From CANLBN01 sp050633525 (GTDB lineage: Bacteria; Pseudomonadota; Gammaproteobacteria; Pseudomonadales; Cellvibrionaceae): a DNA stretch of 64,000 nt. The stretch covers positions 1 to 64,000 of the forward strand of contig JBOEGR010000037.1 of NCBI GenBank assembly GCA_050633525.1, read 5' to 3'. Below the pieces are notes generated by a model. That model made no database searches and had not been told where the DNA came from. It saw only the letters and a list, made by a program, of their open reading frames with translations. Position numbers and translations under genes: made by a program. This document shows, piece by piece, positions 17,895 through 28,092 of the stretch (positions within the stretch are counted from its first letter, which is position 1; every line of letters starts with the position of its first letter).

Positions 17895-18896
17895 TTAAGA
17901 GGCTTCTTTGGCCTCTAGGATTTTTTGGCTTAACTGCCATACTGCCATGGCATATAGACGGCTATGATTGTAGCGAGTAATGACATAGAAGTTCTTCAAA
18001 CCTATCCAAAACTCAGTACCCCATTCTCCTTCAAGGCGCATAGCTGTTGCAGGCGCATCTAGCGTTTTTAAGGGCGCCACAGGCTTAAAGCCTTTCTCTG
18101 CCAACTCACCCAATGTATTCGATGGCTTTAACGATTTATTGATCAAAGTATCATCATAACTTTTTTGCACTCGACTACGTACCGTCACTAACTGTCCGGT
18201 TTTCCAGCCGTGACGCTTAAAATAATTCGCCACACTACCAATGGCGTCCTCTGTATTATTCCAAATGTCCGCAAAACCATCCTTATCATAGTCGATGGCA
18301 TAAGCACGATAGCTAGAAGGGATAAATTGACCATAACCCATTGCACCTGCATAAGAACCTGTCAAAACTAAAGGGTCTTGTTTTTGCTCTCGCGACAACA
18401 ATAAAAATTCTTTTAACTCCCCTCTAAAAAATTTACTTCGTGGCGGATAATCAAACGCCAAAGTACTGAGCGCATCAATCACACGAAAAGTCCCTTTGCG
18501 TTTTCCGTACAAGGTCTCAACACCAATAATCGCAACAATCACTTCAGCAGGCACGCCAAACTCCGCTTCCGCCCGCTCCAGAATCGCTTTATTTTCTTCC
18601 CAAAACTTTACACCACCTGCTGTGCGAGTTTCGGTTACAAATATTTTTCTATACTCTTTCCAAGTCAAACGTTTTTCTGCGGGTCTAGAAATCGCATCGA
18701 GAATACTTTGTTTTTTCGTCGCGCTCACAAATAGCGGCGCCAACTCTGCCTGAGTAAATTTATGCTCCAACACCATTTCTTGGATAAACTCATTTGCCAA
18801 GCGGTTATCATCATAAGTCTCTACTTTTTCAGCATTAGCCAATAGCGGCATACTTAAAAGTGATGCTAGCGTTCCTGCTACAATTTTCTTGATCAT
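17895..18896 (-). CDS. mltB: Lytic murein transglycosylase B
   Basis: Cleaves MurNAc-GlcNAc bonds with formation of the 1,6-anhydro product that AnmK later recycles. The catalytic glutamate is in IIGVETLYGK, and the GYGQFIPSSYRAYA and DKDGFADIWN blocks are typical of MltB. The ATG at 18896 puts the signal peptide (MIKKIVAGTLASLLSMPLLA) at the N-terminus and has AAAGG upstream; an ATG at 18941 would add 15 residues before it. The cleavage site reads ANA rather than a lipobox, so this MltB seems soluble rather than a lipoprotein. Confidence 0.94.
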   Translation of the reverse strand: MIKKIVAGTLASLLSMPLLANAEKVETYDDNRLANEFIQEMVLEHKFTQAELAPLFVSATKKQSILDAISRPAEKRLTWKEYRKIFVTETRTAGGVKFWEENKAILERAEAEFGVPAEVIVAIIGVETLYGKRKGTFRVIDALSTLAFDYPPRSKFFRGELKEFLLLSREQKQDPLVLTGSYAGAMGYGQFIPSSYRAYAIDYDKDGFADIWNNTEDAIGSVANYFKRHGWKTGQLVTVRSRVQKSYDDTLINKSLKPSNTLGELAEKGFKPVAPLKTLDAPATAMRLEGEWGTEFWIGLKNFYVITRYNHSRLYAMAVWQLSQKILEAKEAS

Positions 18897-19146
18897 AGTA
18901 TTTAATAAACCTTTTATTGAGGAAGCCTTAGCTGAAATCATTCTTATTTAAACACACAGTTGTTAAGCACATAGACATTTGAATACACCGTCTTGGACAC
19001 ACTATCACTCGAATAATAGCCCTTAGACAATATCGCCTACCCCCCCAAAACAACATCTCTTAAATAAGAACCATTTGCGAACAGGCTTCTCTGATTACCC
19101 TTTGTTATTTAATAATTTAAATTGCTAACGCGCCAATATATTTCAA

Positions 19147-20301
19147 CTATCGGTTAGCGGAAATTCGTCTAGGTTCAGTACTAATCCCCATTAGCAAGCC
19201 AAAACCTAACATGAGAGTCACCAAGGAGGTCCCCCCTAAACTCACTAAAGGCAAAGGCACCCCCACCACAGGTAAAAGTCCGGAAACCATACCCACATTA
19301 ACAAAAATATACACAAAAAAAGTTAAGGTAATACTACCCGCCAACAAACGCTGGAAACCATCTTGCGCATTCAAAGCAATAAATAAACCGCGAAATACAA
19401 TTAACAAATAGAGCGTCAATAAGCCCAACACGCCAATAAAACCAAATTCTTCCGCAAGCACTGCGATAATAAAATCTGTATGACTTTCAGGCAAAAAATC
19501 TAAGTGGGATTGCGTTCCATTAAGCCAGCCTTTGCCATCAAATCCACCCGAACCTATCGCAGTTTTTGACTGAATAATATTCCAACCAGCGCCTAATTTG
19601 TCGGCCTCAGGGTTAAATAAGGTTAACACTCTTCGTCGCTGGTAATCGTGCAGAACATAGTGCCACATGGGCCAAATACTGGCGATAAGCAAAGCAAATG
19701 CAGTTGCAATATAACGCCAACGCAAACCGGCATAGAACAATACGATTAAACCCGATGTGGCGACCAATATAGAGGTACCCAAATCTGGCTGCCTTATAAT
19801 CAATACAGTAGGCACAGCAACAAATAAAAGAGACCACGCCACATGCTTAAAGCGTGGGGGCAAACTTTTATTCGATAAATAAGCAGCAATCGCAATAGGC
19901 ATCGCCAACTTCATCATTTCAGAAGGTTGAAAGCGGAAACCGCCTACACTTAACCAGCGCTGGGCCCCTTTAGCTCCAACCCCCCACACCAATACTAATA
20001 CTAATAATACCAATGCACCGAGATACAATAATATCGACCAACGCGCAAAATGCCCAAGACGTATCTGAGCGATGGCAAACATACCGGTATAAGCGATAAC
20101 AAAAAAGATAATCTGACGCCGAATCATACTTGAGCTGCCTTCGCTGGCGCTATAGAGCACCACCAAACCAAAAGCAGTTAAACAAACCAGTAACAAAAAT
20201 AAGACTGGGTCTAGATGTACAACTTGCCAGAGACTACGACGGCGGCGCAAATCGTGACTCGCCTCCGGCATACGGCGAATAAAATCATTCTGTTGAACCA
20301 C
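19147..20301 (-). CDS. rodA: Peptidoglycan glycosyltransferase RodA
   Basis: SEDS-family integral membrane polymerase of the elongasome. There are ten or so membrane segments over 384 residues. Conserved loops include KGAQRWLSVGGFRFQPSEMMK, VLRQPDLGTS-type (IIRQPDLGTS) and FLPESHTDFI, and the C-terminal PLPLVSLGGTSL. The gene starts 3 nt after the mrdA stop, so the two partner proteins are almost certainly co-translated. Confidence 0.97.
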   Translation of the reverse strand: MVQQNDFIRRMPEASHDLRRRRSLWQVVHLDPVLFLLLVCLTAFGLVVLYSASEGSSSMIRRQIIFFVIAYTGMFAIAQIRLGHFARWSILLYLGALVLLVLVLVWGVGAKGAQRWLSVGGFRFQPSEMMKLAMPIAIAAYLSNKSLPPRFKHVAWSLLFVAVPTVLIIRQPDLGTSILVATSGLIVLFYAGLRWRYIATAFALLIASIWPMWHYVLHDYQRRRVLTLFNPEADKLGAGWNIIQSKTAIGSGGFDGKGWLNGTQSHLDFLPESHTDFIIAVLAEEFGFIGVLGLLTLYLLIVFRGLFIALNAQDGFQRLLAGSITLTFFVYIFVNVGMVSGLLPVVGVPLPLVSLGGTSLVTLMLGFGLLMGISTEPRRISANR

Positions 20302-20303
20302 GC

Positions 20304-22280
20304 TTAGAAACCCCTTGGTGCTGCTGTATTGTTAACATCAACTAAACCAAGGTAGCGCTTGTCGCGACTAGTCGTATCGAGAGCATTAGCAGTATCATTT
20401 TCAGGTTTTTCACCGGAGATAACCGGTGGGGATGCCGGCTCAAGGTACTGCCCCAAAAGATGTGCATCAAACAGCTTGCGTGCTACAGGAGCAGCAGAAC
20501 CTGAGCCCGACTCACCATTTTCCACAATCACAGCTATCGCGATTTGAGGGTCATCATAAGGCGCAAACCCCACAAATAGGCCGTGATCACGATGACGCTC
20601 TCTTAGAGCGTCAGAATCATACTTTTCATTTTGCTTGATACCAACCACTTGGGCTGTACCCGTTTTACCGGCAATAATATAGGGCGCGTCCTTTCCTATC
20701 CGCCTTGCTGTCCCGTTAGGTGCATGAACAACGTCACGCATCGCATTAAAAATAAAATCCCAATGTCGATCATCGGCTTCCACTTGACTCACAACAACGG
20801 CACCAAGCTCTTCATTATCAATCGCCTTAACCACTTGTGGTTTTAAACGCACGCCACGCGAAGCAATCGTGCTCGTCATCGAGACTAATTGTAAAGGCGT
20901 AGCCAGTGAATCTCCTTGGCCAATACCCACATTTAAAGTATCACCGGGAAACCAAGGCAAGCGCCTTACTTTTTTCTTCCACTCTCGAGATGGCCATAAG
21001 CCACGACGCTCACTGGGCAAATCGATATCGGTGTATTGCCCAAAGCCAAACTCACTTCCAAAGCGATGAATGCGATCAATACCCATACGAAAAGCGAGAT
21101 CGTAATAAAACGTATCAGAAGACTGCACAATGGCTTTGTGAATATTAACAATGCCGTGCCCCGTTCGCTTCCAATCGCGGTACAGTCGGTCATCATTCTC
21201 CAACTGATAATATCCGGGATCAAAGATCTTATAACTTTGGCTAATCACCTGCTCTTTCAAACCTGCCAATCCCAACATCGGCTTAACAGTTGAAGCAGGA
21301 GGGTAACGCCCTTGAATCGCCCGATCGAACAAGGGAATATCTAAACTATTACGTAAAGCATCGTAGTTTTTATAACTAATGCCGGTAACAAATAGATTAG
21401 GGTCATAACTGGGAGTACTGACTATTGCTAAAACGCCTCCTGTTTTGACATCCATTGCTACGACTGCGCCACGCCGATTACCCATTGCAGCAAACGCCGT
21501 TTTTTGTAATTCACTATCAAGGTGCAATTGTAGGTTTTTACCTGGTACAGGGTTTTGCTGTTCTAAGGTTCTTAATACTCGCATTCGAGCATTAATTTCA
21601 ACATGACGATAACCCACTTTTCCAAAAAGTAAGTCTTCATAATACTTTTCAATTCCCACTTTACCGATGGTATGGCTGCCTTGATACTGCTTAATCTGCT
21701 CCTCGCTAAAACGACCCCACTCACGATCATTGATCTTACCCACATAACCAACACTATGAGCAAATAGATAGCCTTCAGGGTAATCACGAACCAATTGGGC
21801 CTCAACCTCTACACCTGGCAAACGGTATTCATTAACCGCTACGCGTGCGATTTCTTCTTCGGTGAGGCGATAACTTAAAGGGAGGGGCTGGTACGGTCTA
21901 CGATTCCCTTTCATCGACGTATAAAAGTTCTGTACATCATCATCACTAATATCAAGTAGCTCTTGCAAAAGAGCTACTACGCTTTCAATATCTGGGGCAT
22001 TCTCAGGGACGATAGATAAAATATAGCTGGGACGATTATCAGCTAATAACTTACCCTTACTATCAAAGATAAGCCCTCTTTGCGGGCTCACTGTCTGCAC
22101 TAGAATCCGATTATTATCGGATTGGGTGGCATAATTTTGATACTCAATAATCTGCAAGCCGTAATAACGCACGAGCAGAATCAAAGCGAGTAAAGTAACA
22201 AAACCACCCGTAATCAAAACACGCAAACTAAATGTACGAGTCTCGACGAGGTGATCTTTAAATTGTTGACGTTCTTGCAT
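20304..22280 (-). CDS. mrdA: Penicillin-binding protein 2
   Basis: Class B PBP, the transpeptidase partner of RodA in lateral wall growth. One N-terminal membrane helix (about residues 18-40) is followed by the pedestal domain and the transpeptidase domain with SxxK at S330-K333 (PPASTVKP), a SSD second motif (VQSSDTFYYD) and KTGTAQ. At 658 residues it is of usual length. The C-terminal tail is a short polar extension after the fold. Confidence 0.97.
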   Translation of the reverse strand: MQERQQFKDHLVETRTFSLRVLITGGFVTLLALILLVRYYGLQIIEYQNYATQSDNNRILVQTVSPQRGLIFDSKGKLLADNRPSYILSIVPENAPDIESVVALLQELLDISDDDVQNFYTSMKGNRRPYQPLPLSYRLTEEEIARVAVNEYRLPGVEVEAQLVRDYPEGYLFAHSVGYVGKINDREWGRFSEEQIKQYQGSHTIGKVGIEKYYEDLLFGKVGYRHVEINARMRVLRTLEQQNPVPGKNLQLHLDSELQKTAFAAMGNRRGAVVAMDVKTGGVLAIVSTPSYDPNLFVTGISYKNYDALRNSLDIPLFDRAIQGRYPPASTVKPMLGLAGLKEQVISQSYKIFDPGYYQLENDDRLYRDWKRTGHGIVNIHKAIVQSSDTFYYDLAFRMGIDRIHRFGSEFGFGQYTDIDLPSERRGLWPSREWKKKVRRLPWFPGDTLNVGIGQGDSLATPLQLVSMTSTIASRGVRLKPQVVKAIDNEELGAVVVSQVEADDRHWDFIFNAMRDVVHAPNGTARRIGKDAPYIIAGKTGTAQVVGIKQNEKYDSDALRERHRDHGLFVGFAPYDDPQIAIAVIVENGESGSGSAAPVARKLFDAHLLGQYLEPASPPVISGEKPENDTANALDTTSRDKRYLGLVDVNNTAAPRGF

Positions 22281-22423
22281 TAGGTAACCAACAATTTAAA
22301 TAAAAAGTAGTCTGGTGTTCATATTCTTATCTTGCTTCCGAAAGCCCTTCAAAAATAATTTTTCAAAACCAATCAAAAACTGTTAGTAGCCACTATACAG
22401 ATGACACTGTACTTTACACTATT

Positions 22424-22891
22424 TTACTTATGATATGGGTGATTGTTAATCAATGTCCAAGCACGGTATAACTGCTCGGTCAACAAAATACGAACCAATG
22501 GGTGAGGCAAGGTTAAGGGTGACAAAGACCAAAGCACATCTGCTCGATCACGGCAGTCTTGACTCAAACCATTAGGCCCACCAATTAATAAGACGATATC
22601 CTGCCCAGACATTTGCCACGCAGACACCTCTTTTGCCAACTGCTCAGTGCTCCAATTTTTTCCCTTCACCTCTAGCGCAATCACTTTTTCACTTGAGCCA
22701 ATGGAAGACAAAATAGATTCACCTTCAATTCGAATCGCCTTTTCAACATCTGAAGACTTACCACGCTGACCAAGCGGCAATTCAAGCCATTCAAATTTCC
22801 ATTCACGAGGCAAACGTTTTTGATATTCACCCACCCCCTGAATAACCCAGCTAGGCATTTTGGTGCCTATGGCAATTGCCCGCAGCTTCAT
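22424..22891 (-). CDS. rlmH: 23S rRNA pseudouridine-1915 N3-methyltransferase
   Basis: SPOUT-class methyltransferase acting on the helix 69 pseudouridine of 23S rRNA on assembled ribosomes. It is 155 residues long with the trefoil-knot sequence IVLLIGGPNGLS and the C-terminal SLSPLTLPHPLVRILLTEQLYRAWTI-type end, which is diagnostic. It follows rsfS by 3 nt and precedes mrdA. Confidence 0.96.
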   Translation of the reverse strand: MKLRAIAIGTKMPSWVIQGVGEYQKRLPREWKFEWLELPLGQRGKSSDVEKAIRIEGESILSSIGSSEKVIALEVKGKNWSTEQLAKEVSAWQMSGQDIVLLIGGPNGLSQDCRDRADVLWSLSPLTLPHPLVRILLTEQLYRAWTLINNHPYHK

Positions 22892-22894
22892 TAC

Positions 22895-23275
22895 TTAATT
22901 GCTAGCATCAAGACTATCAATTCCACCAAGCTCAGCATCAATGCTATTTTCTCGCTCTAAGGGAGACCACAATTTTTCTAAATCATAGAATTTTCTAGCT
23001 TGGGGCAACATCACATGCACCACAACTGAACCATAATCGACTAAGACCCAATCAGCCGACTCCATGCCCTCGATACCAATTGGCCTTAAGTCCTTTTTCT
23101 TGACTTCATCAACCACGTTACCCGCAAGCGACTTAACATGCCGATTGGATGTGCCGCTAGCAATCACCAAGGTATCCATTACCTCACTCATCGACATAAC
23201 ATCTAAGGTCACTACATTTTGCGCTTTAAGGTCATCTAAGGCCTCGCATACAATCTCTACTAACTCACTTTCCAT
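22895..23275 (-). CDS. rsfS: Ribosomal silencing factor RsfS
   Basis: Binds uL14 on the 50S subunit and blocks subunit joining during starvation. It is 126 residues long with the family core VIASGTSNRHVKSLA and GIEGMESADWVLVDYGSVVVHVM. It lies in the conserved order nadD - rsfS - rlmH, with a 64-nt gap behind nadD. Confidence 0.95.
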   Translation of the reverse strand: MESELVEIVCEALDDLKAQNVVTLDVMSMSEVMDTLVIASGTSNRHVKSLAGNVVDEVKKKDLRPIGIEGMESADWVLVDYGSVVVHVMLPQARKFYDLEKLWSPLERENSIDAELGGIDSLDASN

Positions 23276-23339
23276 TTAAACTATTCTCTAATCGATTCTT
23301 TAATTAATAACATTCACATAAATTACTATATAGGAAACC

Positions 23340-23996
23340 CTAATCCGAGCTATACCCATAAAGCTGGTGCCGCACGATATAATCGCTAACAGCGGGATCT
23401 AGGCCACTAGGCAGCCTACCTTTGCTTAATTGCTCACGCACAACAGTAGCTGACAAATCCACTTGCGGCTGATCAAGAGCCGTGATCAAACCCGAAGCTT
23501 GGCTCTGTATACCCGATACAAAAGCTTTCCCACGAGGCGATCGCTCTAAATATTCGGATAGAAGCCCTTTGCTTGGAAGAGAATATCCTGGCCTTAAAAA
23601 TACTGCTATATGGGCCAAGTCGGGAAGCTCCTGCCACTGTCGCCAAGAGTCTAAGCTATTATAAGCATCCGCTCCCATAAGTAATACAATACTAACCTGC
23701 TCACCCAACTCTTGTCGCAAATCCTTTAATGTATCAACAGTCCAAGAGGGGCCGGAGCGCCTTAGCTCTAGATCATCAACTATTAATGACTCATAATTAG
23801 CTGTCGCTAACTCCAATAGGTGCAAGCGCTCATGGCTTGTTAACTGGGGTTGATCTCGATGCGGGGGCTGATGACACGGAATAAGGCGAACCTCATCTAA
23901 CTTCAATTCAGACAGAGCCAACAGCGCCATTTGAATATGCGCTTTGTGTATGGGATCAAATGTCCCCCCAAACACGCCTATCGTCTTCAAAGCCAA
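23340..23996 (-). CDS. nadD: Nicotinate-nucleotide adenylyltransferase
   Basis: Adenylates NaMN to NaAD in NAD synthesis. The nucleotidyltransferase signature GGTFDPIHKAHI is at the N-terminus (the H-x-x-H of the family), and SATVVREQL (ISSTxxR-type motif) is near the C-terminus. It is 218 residues long. It is co-directional with proA, 80 nt downstream of it. Confidence 0.96.
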   Translation of the reverse strand: MALKTIGVFGGTFDPIHKAHIQMALLALSELKLDEVRLIPCHQPPHRDQPQLTSHERLHLLELATANYESLIVDDLELRRSGPSWTVDTLKDLRQELGEQVSIVLLMGADAYNSLDSWRQWQELPDLAHIAVFLRPGYSLPSKGLLSEYLERSPRGKAFVSGIQSQASGLITALDQPQVDLSATVVREQLSKGRLPSGLDPAVSDYIVRHQLYGYSSD

Positions 23997-24076
23997 ACCT
24001 GTTTAAGAAAATATCTCAGGCTCACGACATCACCACTCAAACAGCCTCTATCAAACCATAACAAATAGAACATCAA

Positions 24077-25342
24077 CTACTGCCGAATATGCCCGTCACC
24101 AAAAACGACCCACTTTTGCGAGGTTAAACCCTCCAAGCCAACCGGGCCACGAGCATGTATTTTGTCAGTTGAAATACCAATTTCCGCGCCCAAACCATAT
24201 TCAAACCCGTCTGCAAATCGGGTAGAAGCATTAATAATCACGGAACTAGAGTCAACCTGCGCCATAAACTGGCGAGCACGATTAATATCTTTAGTCACAA
24301 TAGCTTCTGTATGGCCGGAGCTGTAAGTAGAAATATGCTCTACCGCAGCTGCCATATCATCAACGACACGAATAGATAAGATAGGCGCTAAATATTCTGT
24401 CGCCCAATCTTCATCGCTGGCAGCATTAACATCGATTAATGCACGCGTGCGCTCACAACCGCGCAGCTCAACCCCCTTGTTTTTATACTCAAGAGCCAAA
24501 CGCGGCAATATGGCCGAGGCAACGGGCTCCGCTACCAACAAGGTTTCCATCGCATTACAGACACCATAACGATGTGTTTTGGCATTAATAGCAATATCGT
24601 AGGCTTTATCTAAATCTGCTAAGTCATCAATATAGACATGACATATCCCGTCTAAGTGTTTGATTACCGACACCGTCGCATTATTCGTAATACGCTCAAT
24701 CAAGGCTTTGCCACCTCTAGGCACAACCACATCGACATACTGATCCATCGTAATCAACTCGCCAACAGCTTCTCGATCAATCACTTCAACAACTTGTACT
24801 ACGGCTGAGGACAAACCCTCTTTCTCCAAACCTTGCTGAATACAACGTGCAATTGCCTGATTAGAATGAAGTGCTTCTTTGCCGCCGCGCAAAATTGTCG
24901 CATTGCCTGATTTGAGGCATAAGCTCGCAGCATCAATCGTGACATTAGGGCGAGATTCATAAATGATGCCGACCACCCCTAAAGGAACTCTCATCTTACC
25001 TACCTGAATACCACTAGGACGATATTTCAGGTCGGTTATTTCTCCACAAGGGTCAGGCAAAGCCGCCACTTGATGCAAACCCTCAATCATCTGATCTATG
25101 CCTTTATCATCTAGACTCAACCGATCTAACAAAGCATCATCGAGACCATCTTGACGCCCTTGCGTCATATCTTTTTGGTTTGCCTCTATAAGCGAGGCTC
25201 TATCGGCGTCAAGGAATGCTGCAATCGACTTCAAGGCTGCATTTTTTTTACCTGTATCGGCCACCGCTATCTGACGAGCAGCCATACGGGCATCTTCGCC
25301 CAAGCCACGCATATATTCTTTAATATTCATTTGTTTTAACAT
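24077..25342 (-). CDS. proA: Gamma-glutamyl phosphate reductase
   Basis: Second step of proline synthesis. An aldehyde-dehydrogenase fold of 421 residues with PLGVVGIIYESRPNV, the catalytic cysteine in RYGVCNAMETLL and the family-specific ADGFEYGLGAEIGIST segment. The start MLKQMN resembles the E. coli ProA start MLEQMG, so the first ATG at 25342 is kept over the one four codons later. No proB is adjacent. Confidence 0.97.
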   Translation of the reverse strand: MLKQMNIKEYMRGLGEDARMAARQIAVADTGKKNAALKSIAAFLDADRASLIEANQKDMTQGRQDGLDDALLDRLSLDDKGIDQMIEGLHQVAALPDPCGEITDLKYRPSGIQVGKMRVPLGVVGIIYESRPNVTIDAASLCLKSGNATILRGGKEALHSNQAIARCIQQGLEKEGLSSAVVQVVEVIDREAVGELITMDQYVDVVVPRGGKALIERITNNATVSVIKHLDGICHVYIDDLADLDKAYDIAINAKTHRYGVCNAMETLLVAEPVASAILPRLALEYKNKGVELRGCERTRALIDVNAASDEDWATEYLAPILSIRVVDDMAAAVEHISTYSSGHTEAIVTKDINRARQFMAQVDSSSVIINASTRFADGFEYGLGAEIGISTDKIHARGPVGLEGLTSQKWVVFGDGHIRQ

Positions 25343-25839
25343 CTGCTTATACTGTCCACGTTATCCGGCTCTTTTATCACAAGGCTGCTGCCAAGAAGCT
25401 TTATTACAGCGCTTTTACCTCAAAACTTTTATCTCAAATATTTCAAAGTTTTAGCGCCACCCTCATTCGCCAAGTTATACTCACTCGACTAGCCGGTAGT
25501 AAAGATATACTGGGCGATACACTTGAAAAGAGTACTATCCACACATTATACAGCGATTGCGGGTAATTACAGTGTCCTTTTACTTCGGAACACACCAACC
25601 TAGCCCTCCCAACCAGCAAATAAAAGCCCTGCTAGTATTATGGTTATACAAAACTGAGCTCAGCGAGACACTTACGACTAATGGTTTATTGAATGAAAAC
25701 GTGAAATTTAAGCAATATGCGCTATGATTAATGCTCCGCCAATCTCGGATTTTCATGTAAAGACCCTCGTTTTGGCTGATACTCTAGGAAAAAAGTTTAT
25801 TTATTAAAAATAAATTAAGCCAAAACAAAGAATAATTAA
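25343..25839. other. Intergenic region proA / YfiR-domain kinase
   Basis: A divergent non-coding stretch of 497 nt. The part near the kinase (25790-25835) is strongly A+T-rich. No convincing -35/-10 pair, terminator or short gene with a ribosome binding site could be supported by eye. Confidence 0.5.
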
Positions 25840-27903
25840 ATGGTGAATATTATGGACACTTTGCACTTTTTGAGTGCTTTTTCCAACAAGACTAAAAACA
25901 CCTTTTTCTTGATGATACTGTGCTTACTATATTCATATAGCCAGCCGCTCTATGCCCAGCCTACCGACAGGGCAAAACTCATTGTTTCATACAGCTACAA
26001 CTTCGCAAAAAATATCGAGTGGCCTCAAGAAAACACATTAAACACCTTCACCATTGCACTATTTGACGTAACAGACAAGGCGGTGATTAATGAATTCCTC
26101 AAACTTAACAATCGCATCAGCATTAAAAACGTCCCTATTCGTATTATCCAAACAAGAAACCCGCAGGCATTACTGAACACCAACATGGTTTACATGGGGA
26201 ATAATCAGAAAATTTCGGAAATTCAAAACCTAATTGGCAACACACCCATTTTGCTCGTCACATCAAACGCAAGCAACAAACGTTTAGTGATGATCAATCT
26301 ATTCAGAGACAGTAATCAAGCGATCAAATTCGAGGTCAACAAAGCCAACCTCATTAATAACAACTTAAAAGCTTTGCCCGAACTCATTTTACTGGGCGGC
26401 ACTGAAATCGACGTCGCAAAACTTTATCGACAAGGACAAGCCTCTCTCGTCAACCTACAAAACCAACTAGGATCGCAACAAAATAAATTAAGGCAATTAC
26501 AGCAACAAAGTAACCAGCAAAAAACTCGAAACGATAACCTCTTAAAGCAAATGCAGAGTCTAAACAATGATGTTGAACAAACTAAAAAATTAAACTTTTC
26601 ATTGTTAGAAGAGCTGGATACGCTAAATGAAACAATAGAAAGTAGTAAAACCATCATTACCCAACAAAAAAACGATATAGCCGAGAGTGAAAAACAGCAG
26701 CAACTATTAATACAGCAAGTAGAAAAACGCAACGCCGAACTAAAAATAAAAGAACAAGAACTAGAAGAGAAACAACAAGAGCTAACCGAAATTAGCCTAT
26801 CAATTACCAATAAAGAATCTCGTCTATCGAGATTAAATCTCACCATCGACCAACAACAAGCCGCCCTTGAATCGCAACGAGCTGAACTTGAACAGCAGCA
26901 AGATTCTATTGAAGCCTTAGACAAATTAGTTAGCGCACAAAGACGATCACTTTATTTTATGATTGGCCTTGCTTTTGCTGCAACCGCTTTACTTTGTCTT
27001 GGTATTTTTGCCTACAAAATGAAGAGAGAAGATAACGAACGTCTTGCACGGCGCAGCCATGATCTACAAGTTGCTCGCGATAAACTGGAAGTAGCCAAGC
27101 GTAAAGCGGAGGCTGCAAATAGGGCTAAAGGCGCATTCCTATCTTTAATGAGCCATGAACTCAGAACACCCTTACAGTCTATTATTGGTTACACCGATCT
27201 GGTGATCGAAGACCTCAAAGCTGAAGGTGACGAGATCTATAGCGATCAATTAATACGAGTTAACACTAACGGTGAACGACTACTGGAATTAATTAACAAT
27301 ACACTTGATCTTGCTAAAATTGAAGCCGGAAAAATGAGTGTGCACCTCACACCAACTCATGTTAATTCTATTATCGAAGAAGCCGTCAGCAACATCAAAC
27401 CATTACTGGCTAAGAACCATAACACCCTAGAAGTTGATGTCGATAACGACTCTCATATGCCGACAATTGATCACGACAAAATGCTGCACATGATGGTCAA
27501 CCTTCTCAGTAATGCGACTAAATTTACGAAGAATGGGACCATCACCATCACCATTCGTAACCAGCCTAACTTATTTACACTTATTGTGAGCGATACGGGC
27601 ATTGGACTCAGCGATAAACAAAAAGAAGAAATATTTACTCGCTTTCATCAAGCTAATACAGGCGAAGCTAGAAAATTTCAAGGAACAGGCCTTGGCTTGT
27701 CAATCACGCAATATTTCTGTGAAGTCATGGGTGGCTCTATTAGAGCTGAAGATAGGATCGACAGCAGTAATCAGCACCCAAAAACAACAAAGAAACAGAA
27801 GCAGCAAGGCTCCTCTTTTATTGTTGAGATACCTTTACCAGTAGTTATTGTCGATAAAAAGTTTATTGGCTTAGAAGACGACGAAATCAGCGCCGTTGCA
27901 TAA
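25840..27903 (+). CDS. Sensor histidine kinase with N-terminal YfiR-like (DUF4154) domain
   Basis: A 687-residue inner-membrane kinase. A signal-type hydrophobic segment (about 20-40) leads to a periplasmic YfiR/DUF4154-like domain (RAKLIVSYSYNFAKNIEWP onward, to about 190). A long glutamine-rich coiled coil follows (about 205-365), then a membrane helix (about 372-392), a short cytoplasmic coiled coil, HisKA with the phospho-histidine in MSHELRTPLQSIIGY (about 435), and HATPase_c with N, G1 and G2 boxes (NLLSNATKF, DTGIGLS, GTGLGLSI). No receiver domain is fused and no response regulator is adjacent. The TonB-dependent receptor 189 nt downstream is the likely functional partner. Confidence 0.88.
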   Translation: MVNIMDTLHFLSAFSNKTKNTFFLMILCLLYSYSQPLYAQPTDRAKLIVSYSYNFAKNIEWPQENTLNTFTIALFDVTDKAVINEFLKLNNRISIKNVPIRIIQTRNPQALLNTNMVYMGNNQKISEIQNLIGNTPILLVTSNASNKRLVMINLFRDSNQAIKFEVNKANLINNNLKALPELILLGGTEIDVAKLYRQGQASLVNLQNQLGSQQNKLRQLQQQSNQQKTRNDNLLKQMQSLNNDVEQTKKLNFSLLEELDTLNETIESSKTIITQQKNDIAESEKQQQLLIQQVEKRNAELKIKEQELEEKQQELTEISLSITNKESRLSRLNLTIDQQQAALESQRAELEQQQDSIEALDKLVSAQRRSLYFMIGLAFAATALLCLGIFAYKMKREDNERLARRSHDLQVARDKLEVAKRKAEAANRAKGAFLSLMSHELRTPLQSIIGYTDLVIEDLKAEGDEIYSDQLIRVNTNGERLLELINNTLDLAKIEAGKMSVHLTPTHVNSIIEEAVSNIKPLLAKNHNTLEVDVDNDSHMPTIDHDKMLHMMVNLLSNATKFTKNGTITITIRNQPNLFTLIVSDTGIGLSDKQKEEIFTRFHQANTGEARKFQGTGLGLSITQYFCEVMGGSIRAEDRIDSSNQHPKTTKKQKQQGSSFIVEIPLPVVIVDKKFIGLEDDEISAVA

Positions 27904-28092
27904 ACCCCACAACACACCAAAAACGGTTTCATTTTACATACAAAATGCGTAATATGATGTTCTTGTTTTTCAATATGAGAGTGTTAACAGATAGAGCCAA
28001 TAATAATAAACGCAAACAGATACAAAGCGAGCAATAGAAAGCGATTAATAAGCTAATAAATAGCCGATCCACTTTAGAGCTACCCTTAATCA

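Noticed and set aside
26424..26924. 166-codon open frame antisense to the YfiR-kinase coiled coil
   Set aside because: It is Ser/Cys-rich low-complexity translation of the reverse of CAA/GAA/TTA-rich coding sequence, with no ribosome binding site; it is a shadow of the real gene.
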